A program made the translations under genes and the position numbers. The notes beneath the pieces were generated by a model. It ran no database searches and was not told where the DNA came from. It was given only the letters and a program-made list of their open reading frames with translations. DNA of 10,390 nucleotides from Parachlorella kessleri (lineage: Eukaryota > Chlorophyta > Trebouxiophyceae > Chlorellales > Chlorellaceae): positions 1 through 10,390 of the forward strand of contig BBXU01002314.1 in assembly GCA_001598975.1 (NCBI GenBank), given 5' to 3'. Position 1 is the stretch's first letter; every line of letters starts with the position of its first letter. Shown here one piece after another: positions 9,501 through 10,390 of this stretch.

Positions 9501-10390
9501 ACTCACTGAGGGGCGCGGAGGCTGTTGCCGTGCCCACCGGCACCTGGAAGCTCCACATGAAGCGCGTGAACAGCTCCGGCAGCAGCTCCTGCCACCCAAC
9601 CTGCCCTGCAGCACCCAGCAGCAGCAGCACAGGCAATCGGGTGACAGCCCCGGCAGCAGCTCCCGCCACCCAACCTGCCCTTGCAACACCCAGTAGCAGC
9701 AGCATGGCAAGTTGAGTGTCGCCAGGCCCGCGGCACCCACAGCACAGCTTCCTGAATAGGGCCCACCCTAACTGTGGTGCCGCTTCGCAGGCACATGCGG
9801 CCCCCAGCTCCTTATCCATACCCCCAACCTAAAATGCAGGCAGCACAGCCCCCCCCAATGGGGTGTATTTCCCTATAATTATGAAATCCACCCACCGTGC
9901 ACGTCATGCTTGGCCAGCCGGGCAAAGATGCCATACCACAGGCTGTCCCAGTAGTAACAGTGTGGCAGCTTGCCCCACTGCTCCAGCCAGTGGCGGGCCC
10001 AGTCACCCCAGGCAGCAGCGGGGGAATCCGATGCCCCGGGGGCAGGATCGGATGCTCCAGCGGCACCCGCGCCCTGCCTGCTGAGCAGCTCGTGCGTGGG
10101 CAGGAACATGGCTAGCCAGCCAGCCGCCTGCGGGCAGCGCGCAGCATGGGCAGGCTTTTCAGAGGGTAGTCACAGGTTAGATACAGCGACGCAGCGTCCA
10201 AGGAGGCAGCTTGGGAGGAGAGCTTCTGCAGCTTCTCTTCACAATGCCCTCTGACCCAGGGCTTGTCAAATGATGGGATCTAACACACAAACACACGAGC
10301 TTGCACCTCTCAACGTTCAGGCTTCATCTGGTCAGCTAGCATAGGCTTCAGCATCCCAAAGGAACCCTTACGCGACCATGAGCAAGCGCC
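291..10390 (-). CDS. PA200: Proteasome activator PA200/Blm10 (PSME4), internal part of a 17-exon gene
   Basis: PA200 is a very large HEAT-repeat protein that caps the 20S proteasome core and opens its gate, acting in nucleus and cytosol. Exons in transcription order are 10390-10372 (tentative), 10127-9896, 9605-9507, 8412-8124, 7744-7626, 7259-7203, 6570-6448, 6247-6144, 5756-5646, 4930-4798, 4337-4174, 3749-3638, 3097-3022, 2578-2478, 2178-2033, 1315-1184 and 539-291. Every junction is GT-AG and phases match at all sixteen joins, giving about 755 stop-free codons, numbered 1-755 below. Landmarks shared in order with plant PA200 as I remember it include FLPT, a W-x-x-LP-x-x-x-x-W block, LFTRF, YYHPSNGGRW, LEPDLVLP, DANDPPKSLA, MEIL and QEE. 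Start, C-terminus and its gate-opening tail are outside. Identity is confident; individual splice choices rest on phase and alignment, not transcripts. Confidence 0.93.
493..875 (-). repeat. Tandem array of the acceptor edge of exon 291-539, four units of about 110 bases
   Basis: Unit 1 is the real exon edge (493-546). Unit 2 at 607-660 differs at 3 of 54 bases and keeps the acceptor AG. Units 3 (about 741-775) and 4 (about 851-878) keep only the exon-edge core and have lost the AG. The anchor word repeats near 526, 640, 749 and 860. Units 2 and 3 also share decayed intron sequence. Confidence 0.85.
971..1235 (-). repeat. Tandem array of the donor edge of exon 1184-1315, three units
   Basis: The real junction (about 1167-1235) is repeated at about 1070-1142 and, more decayed, at about 971-1043, spaced 97 to 99 bases. 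Each unit holds a minus-strand GTTAGTC or similar donor plus the adjoining exon end. Unit 2 keeps CAG|GTTAGTC exactly. Confidence 0.85.
1184..1315 (-). CDS. PA200: PA200 exon with ALRWRLALLSSLGYHMG
   Basis: 44 whole codons, residues 629-672, from acceptor CTCACAG to donor CAG|GTTAGT, phase 0 at both ends. VEETALRWRLALLSSLGYH and LRSRQQLVGILEGA match the plant segment LEAAIDYQLKVLSVAISYGG and its following helix. Both edges are duplicated: the 5' edge upstream at 1381-1448 almost perfectly, the 3' edge downstream at about 971-1142. Confidence 0.93.
1251..1590 (-). repeat. Tandem array of the acceptor edge of exon 1184-1315, three units
   Basis: 1251-1318 and 1381-1448 agree at 67 of 68 bases, offset 130. 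A third, much decayed copy lies at about 1511-1590, a further 132 bases on. The second copy ends in an intact CAG acceptor. Its single difference would change Ala to Val if translated. Confidence 0.92.
1591..2032 (-). other. Remainder of the intron between exons 2033-2178 and 1184-1315
   Basis: No exon homology seen. It contains a run of 12 G at 1834-1845 on the plus strand, which is a C-run in the transcript. The rest is unremarkable. Confidence 0.6.
2033..2178 (-). CDS. PA200: PA200 exon, HEAT helix pair
   Basis: Residues 580-628: SAEASILCNAIAWCDAEAT, SEALLAPLLAALSRDVAAV and AKSGTKRLSK. This matches the plant pair EVGLLCCACVHSNPEEAVAQ and IVEPMLLAVISSL. Acceptor CCTGCAG leaves two bases that complete a Val codon. 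The donor AAG|GTGGGC is in phase 0. A longer linker found after this helix in plants is missing here. Confidence 0.92.
2290..2515 (-). repeat. Tandem array of the donor edge of exon 2478-2578, three units of about 95 bases
   Basis: The block GTTCTCCAGCAGGAACGCC (plus strand) occurs at 2491 (real) and 2396, and in decayed form at 2300. The first two carry the donor GTGAGTC on the minus strand. The intronic half (ACTCCTTACTAA, CATGACTC) is repeated too, so the unit spans exon and intron. Confidence 0.9.
2478..2578 (-). CDS. PA200: PA200 exon with PLMEILFVRL
   Basis: Residues 546-580: PLMEILFVRLPPRLRALAI and RRVGAFLLENTLAS. This aligns with plant YYCMLEILLGRLSNSLYNQALKKISKFV. Acceptor CTGCAG and donor G|GTGAGT bracket 33 whole codons plus one base on each side. 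Copies of both edges occur in the adjacent introns. Confidence 0.94.
2561..2661 (-). repeat. Duplication of the acceptor edge of exon 2478-2578
   Basis: The plus-strand word AGGATCTCCATCAG at 2561 recurs at 2636, offset 75, followed by GCGGCCTGCA in the real edge and TGGCCACTGCA in the copy. The copy has two extra bases between the exon edge and the AG. Confidence 0.8.
2920..3048 (-). repeat. Decayed copies of the donor edge of exon 3022-3097
   Basis: The plus-strand pattern CTGTCCCC followed by about 10 bases and ATGGAG occurs at the real edge (3012-3033), again at about 2955-2976, and in shortened form at about 2922-2941. The C-rich context makes this less certain than the other arrays. 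Confidence 0.55.
3022..3097 (-). CDS. PA200: PA200 short exon with ASFLLESNSMF
   Basis: A 76-base exon with phase 1 start and phase 2 end, exactly what its neighbours require. It reads EHAGTDALGGVE and SASFLLESNSMF, aligning with plant SGTFLVEDGPYYY just before MLEIL. Acceptor CTGCAG, donor AG|GTGGGG. Confidence 0.88.
3098..3430 (-). other. Upstream part of the intron after exon 3638-3749
   Basis: G-rich tract at 3108-3170 on the plus strand, then sequence with no exon homology that I recognise. A weak resemblance to the exon 3022-3097 acceptor edge at about 3178-3200 is not counted. Confidence 0.5.
3436..3687 (-). repeat. Tandem array of the donor edge of exon 3638-3749, three units of 90 to 100 bases
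   Basis: The plus-strand words CGGTGCT and CCAGG(T/C)TGGCCAC recur together at the real edge (3642-3675), at about 3556-3584, and at about 3453-3484. The real donor GTGAGG is not kept in the copies. Confidence 0.85.
3638..3749 (-). CDS. PA200: PA200 exon with EEWAEELLSRVFAIV helix
   Basis: Residues 484-521. ESPTPSLPLYTEEWAEELLS and RVFAIVANLDAPEQH match the plant segment SEWLDEFLCRLFALLQHLEP. Acceptor is TGCGCAG, donor GGG|GTGAGG, phase 1. Decayed copies of its 5' edge lie upstream and copies of its 3' edge lie downstream. Confidence 0.93.
3693..4030 (-). repeat. Array of the acceptor edge of exon 3638-3749, three units
   Basis: The real edge (about 3693-3770) has a clear copy at about 3848-3915, offset 154, including an intact CTGCAG acceptor and the codons for ESPNPCLPLYTE. 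A more decayed copy at about 3970-4030 still reads KEWAEEWL. If spliced, the first copy meets a stop codon within about 30 codons. Confidence 0.87.
4174..4337 (-). CDS. PA200: PA200 exon with DANDPPKSLA motif
   Basis: Residues 429-483. After acceptor TACGCAG come a short GGADSPQDRR stretch and an alanine run, then AMQAMLPGIDANDPPKSLAV and FRFFCCVLSSVGQLP. The DANDPPK-(S/T)-L core is identical to plant PA200 and close to human VDPNDFSK. The donor CCT|GTGAGT is in phase 0. A second possible acceptor just before DRR would break phase with the previous donor. Confidence 0.95.
4331..4566 (-). repeat. Duplication of the acceptor edge of exon 4174-4337
   Basis: Plus-strand CCGCCTGCGTAAGGCTTG at 4334 recurs as CCGCCTGCGTGACGCTTG at 4515, offset 181. 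Similarity continues through GGGCAC and AGGGGCAGGG-type sequence. The copy keeps CAG acceptor context but only a few bases of exon. The rest of the intron (4567-4797) shows nothing I recognise. Confidence 0.75.
4798..4930 (-). CDS. PA200: PA200 exon with SHQLATAI motif
   Basis: Residues 385-429. VTASHQLATAIQTLSLCVRP continues directly from ALET and matches plant TTATHQLKTAM and human TEPHQLTATL. A Gly/Glu/Pro-rich tail follows LLVAGLRI. The donor chosen is CAAG|GTCAGC in phase 1; GTACCC a little earlier has the same phase and would remove three codons. The acceptor GCCTTCAG is weaker than the duplicated acceptors lying upstream in the intron. Confidence 0.9.
4890..5285 (-). repeat. Tandem array of the acceptor edge of exon 4798-4930, four units of about 97 to 107 bases
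   Basis: The plus-strand word GTCTGGA begins units at 4893 (real), 4990, 5097 and 5202. Units 2 and 3 keep GCCAGCTGG and CTGTCACCTGCGAGCAGG, which on the minus strand is an intact CTGCTCGCAG acceptor plus GTGACAG. Each unit also carries a conserved intronic core, CATGACAAA with (A/T)AC-CC-GACTA. Unit 4 has lost the exon part. Confidence 0.9.
5290..5645 (-). other. Upstream part of the intron between exons 5646-5756 and 4798-4930
   Basis: GC-rich, with short GCTGCT and CAGCAG runs. I see no exon and no clear junction copy. It contains the donor GTGAGTTC at 5640-5645. Confidence 0.6.
5646..5756 (-). CDS. PA200: PA200 exon with LEPDLVLP motif
   Basis: A phase 0 to phase 0 exon of 37 codons (residues 348-384) between acceptor ATTGCAG and donor ACT|GTGAGT. 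It contains SSYVLAAMANLEPDLVLPL and HKQFEAALET, aligning with the plant LSYVEPSLVLP and FHLALET segments and with the human MRPELVIPP segment. One of the best conserved pieces in the window. Confidence 0.95.
5757..6143 (-). other. Intron between exons 6144-6247 and 5646-5756
   Basis: No convincing junction copies here, in contrast to most other introns. A 13-base match to exon 5646-5756 (GCAGCACCAGGTC at about 5817) is isolated. A G-run lies at 5936-5946. Confidence 0.6.
6144..6247 (-). CDS. PA200: PA200 exon with basic patch and GQFAK motif
   Basis: Residues 313-347. After acceptor CTGCAG it encodes an Ala/Arg-rich stretch (ARRHLAAPATRRR) and then VVSGLVRLATKGQFAK, matching the plant segment VAFVGVVLKLIDRGQYSK. 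The donor AAG|GTGGGT is in phase 0. The basic cluster next to the acidic linker is notable but not proven to be a localisation signal. Confidence 0.85.
6448..6570 (-). CDS. PA200: PA200 acidic low-complexity exon (linker, second part)
   Basis: Residues 272-313, from acceptor TTTACAG to donor CAG|GTGGGC. It begins MGSNLNLAGLAGG and ends in an acidic Ser/Glu/Asp stretch (SSGEDEEGAD, EEEAGS). Both ends are in phase 1, consistent with the exons on each side. With the preceding exon it makes an acidic linker between the GGRW helix and the conserved VVSGLV helix. Its length of 123 bases means it too could be skipped in frame. Confidence 0.75.
6553..6765 (-). repeat. Probable decayed copy of the acceptor edge of exon 6448-6570
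   Basis: Plus-strand TTCAAGTTGCTGCCCAT at the real edge (6552) resembles ATCAAGGGTGCTGCCCAT at about 6727, with similar bases after it (CCTGTAAAGC against GGCTGTGAGAAGC). A looser match (GCTGGTGTCT against GCTGGAGGTGTCT) lies further in. The acceptor CAG is partly preserved. Confidence 0.5.
6857..6909. repeat. AT-rich AAATAAAG/AATGAATA tetranucleotide tract
   Basis: A short run of imperfect AAAT/AAAG and AATG units, unlike the GC-rich surroundings. In the transcript it is a T/C-rich tract (CTTTATTT) inside a 632-base intron, about 290 bases from the donor side. The rest of that intron (6910-7202) holds a C-run at 7151-7164 and no exon I recognise. Confidence 0.7.
7203..7259 (-). CDS. PA200: PA200 short acidic exon (linker, first part)
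   Basis: A 57-base exon, residues 253-272, rich in Asp, Glu and Gly (ADGENGDGALLEDDETDV). Acceptor GCTGCAG and donor G|GTGAGT are both good, and it starts and ends in phase 1, matching its neighbours. The exon has no clear counterpart in plant PA200, so support comes from splice sites, phase and the similar acidic exon that follows. Skipping it would keep the frame (57 = 19 codons), so it could be a cassette exon. Confidence 0.72.
7405..7685 (-). repeat. Tandem array of the donor edge of exon 7626-7744, four units of about 80 to 90 bases
   Basis: Units share a GACTGACTGG-(A/G)TGA intronic block, then the donor (CTAAC or GTCAC on the plus strand), then CTGAGTC and the exon end. Donor positions are 7621 (real), 7532 and 7451. 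A fourth fragment ending at about 7446 retains only CTGCCCAAGCACCTGCTCAACAAG-like sequence. Units 2 and 3 keep CAG|GT. Confidence 0.88.
7626..7744 (-). CDS. PA200: PA200 exon continuing from GGR|W
   Basis: The first base completes the Arg codon of GGR and the next codon is the expected Trp (residues 213-253). WTATLSNFLRELSNHLCKRV matches the plant helix after GGRW. The exon then becomes Arg/Gly/Asp-rich. Acceptor is CTGCAG and donor is CAG|GTTAGT, phase 1. Copies of both edges lie in the neighbouring introns. Confidence 0.93.
7722..7890 (-). repeat. Duplication of the acceptor edge of exon 7626-7744 around a purine-rich repeat
   Basis: Plus-strand GTTGGAGAGGGTGGCGGTCC at 7722 recurs as GTTGGACAGGGTGGCGGTCC at 7862, followed by ACCTGCAGC in the real edge and ACCTGCCGC in the copy, so AG is kept in both. 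Between them, 7751-7860 holds imperfect units of CGACGCACA and GAGGAAAGAAAG, a pyrimidine-rich tract in the transcript. Confidence 0.85.
8124..8412 (-). CDS. PA200: PA200 exon ending at the YYHPSNGGR landmark
   Basis: Residues 117-213. After acceptor TCCCGCAG it reads FPVPLSCQSMFASDI and SVAKAMVYLLG, matching the plant SIAQSIVYFLK segment. A Pro/Ala/Gly/Glu-rich insert of about 40 residues follows, then ERLESVVALLEQYYHPSNGG. This last stretch is almost the same in plants and recognisable in human PA200 (FYHPSNNGRW), and is the best identifier in the window. The donor splits an Arg codon, AG|GTGGGT, in phase 2. Confidence 0.95.
8389..8545 (-). repeat. Duplication of the acceptor edge of exon 8124-8412
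   Basis: Plus-strand GGCAGCTGAGGGGGACGGGG at 8389 recurs as GGCAGCCTGAGGGGCACGGG at 8507, offset 118, followed by GAAGCC in both. The copy has CTG where the acceptor CAG should be, so it is a dead site. Confidence 0.85.
8560..8700. repeat. G/T-rich low-complexity tract
   Basis: GTGGTGGTGGTGG and long G-runs on the plus strand. In the transcript this is C/A-rich. The sequence from 8700 to about 9140, the middle of a 1,094-base intron, shows no exon homology. Protein alignment across the flanking exons is continuous, so no exon is expected here. Confidence 0.6.
9145..9545 (-). repeat. Tandem array of the donor edge of exon 9507-9605, five units of about 82 to 105 bases
   Basis: The plus-strand block GGGGCGCGGAGGCTGTTGCC is found at the real edge, and as close variants with GAGGCTGTTG(C/T) starting at 9429, 9340, 9258 and 9153. 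The copy at 9241-9270 keeps the exact donor GTGAGTGG and the copy at 9411 keeps GTGACTG; the others have lost it. On the minus strand each unit reads GTATASAPLS or a variant in one frame. Confidence 0.92.
9507..9605 (-). CDS. PA200: PA200 exon with LFTRF motif
   Basis: Residues 84-117 include GWQELLPELFTRF and WSFQVPVG, matching the plant and human segment W-x-x-x-(L/V)P-x-(L/I)F-(S/T)-R and its downstream PVG. Acceptor CTGCAG gives the two-base start that the previous phase-1 donor needs. An alternative acceptor five bases further in (exon right end 9600) would break phase. The donor is A|GTGAGT, phase 1. Both edges of this exon are duplicated in the flanking introns. Confidence 0.9.
9571..9703 (-). 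repeat. Duplication of the acceptor edge of exon 9507-9605
   Basis: The 60-base block starting with plus-strand CAGCTCCGGCAGCAGCTCC at 9571 recurs from 9645 (CAGCCCCGGCAGCAGCTCCC), offset 74, with CCACCCAACCTGCCC and CAGCAGCAG shared. The inner AG before GTTGGG is kept in the copy; the outer CTGCAG is changed to TTGCAA. Confidence 0.9.
9896..10127 (-). CDS. PA200: PA200 exon, N-terminal HEAT segment with W/LP/W block
   Basis: Acceptor CCCGCAG is followed by residues 7-83. It opens with GWLAMFLPT, matching the family FLPT motif. A Gly/Ala/Pro/Ser-rich insert of about 25 residues follows, then WARHWLEQWGKLPH, CYYWDSLWYG and IFARLAKHDVH. That spacing of Trp, LP and FARLA is shared with both plant and human PA200. 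The donor is G|GTGGGT in phase 1. The insert is absent from the plant protein as I remember it and looks like typical algal low-complexity expansion. Confidence 0.9.
10372..10390 (-). CDS. PA200: PA200 exon, 3' edge only (tentative)
   Basis: The last 19 bases read ALAHGR in frame (residues 1-6) and are followed by a good donor, GTAAGG. Phase 0 agrees with the next exon. The match to the poorly conserved segment before FLPT is weak, so this is a phase- and donor-based guess. The true preceding exon could lie beyond the window. Confidence 0.4.

Noticed and set aside
540..9506. Introner-like or other transposable elements inserted in each intron
   Set aside because: The repeated sequence is unique to each junction, with no shared element between introns, no terminal inverted repeats and no target-site pattern that I can see.
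252..10254. Many plus-strand open frames of 60 to 160 codons
   Set aside because: They lie opposite the exons and repeats, have low-complexity Pro/Ala/Arg/Ser content, no family motifs, and no consistent start context.
10128..10371. Open stretch on the minus strand reading EEKLQKLSSQAASLDAASLYL, considered as an extra exon
   Set aside because: It has no match to the expected PA200 segment, no donor with the needed phase, and a stop before the confirmed acceptor at 10127.

Overview
This window is an internal piece of one large, intron-rich nuclear gene on the minus strand. I read it as the gene for PA200 (PSME4 in animals, Blm10 in yeast), the HEAT-repeat activator that caps the ends of the 20S proteasome. 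I traced seventeen exons by hand, sixteen firmly and the most upstream one tentatively. All introns are GT-AG, and reading phase is kept across all sixteen joins. The joined exons give 2,266 coding bases, about 755 codons, with no stop. From what I remember of plant and human PA200, this matches roughly residues 170 to 800 of a protein of about 1,800 residues. Neither the true start nor the C-terminus is in the window.

The organism is most likely a green alga of the Chlamydomonadales type. The reasons are high GC in exons and introns, many short GC-rich GT-AG introns, Ala/Gly/Pro/Glu-rich low-complexity inserts in a conserved protein, and a core closer to plant than to animal PA200. I cannot name a genus. 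No second gene, RNA gene, transposon or CRISPR array is supported. The many plus-strand and off-frame open frames come from GC-rich sequence opposite or beside the real exons.

Layout in transcription order (right to left): 10372-10390 is a possible exon edge. 9896-10127 and 9507-9605 encode the N-terminal HEAT region. 8124-8412 and 7626-7744 encode the YYHPSNGGRW landmark region. 7203-7259 and 6448-6570 encode an acidic linker. 6144-6247, 5646-5756, 4798-4930, 4174-4337, 3638-3749, 3022-3097, 2478-2578, 2033-2178, 1184-1315 and 291-539 continue the middle HEAT region.

The striking feature is in the introns. At many splice junctions a block covering the exon edge, the splice site and adjoining intron has been copied in tandem into the intron, two to five units of about 75 to 180 bases each. 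The block differs at every junction. Donor copies lie downstream of their exon and acceptor copies upstream. Where there are several, the distant copies are usually more decayed. This leaves introns full of broken exon edges and decoy GT/AG sites. I know of no standard feature type for this pattern, and it is the main candidate for something undescribed here.
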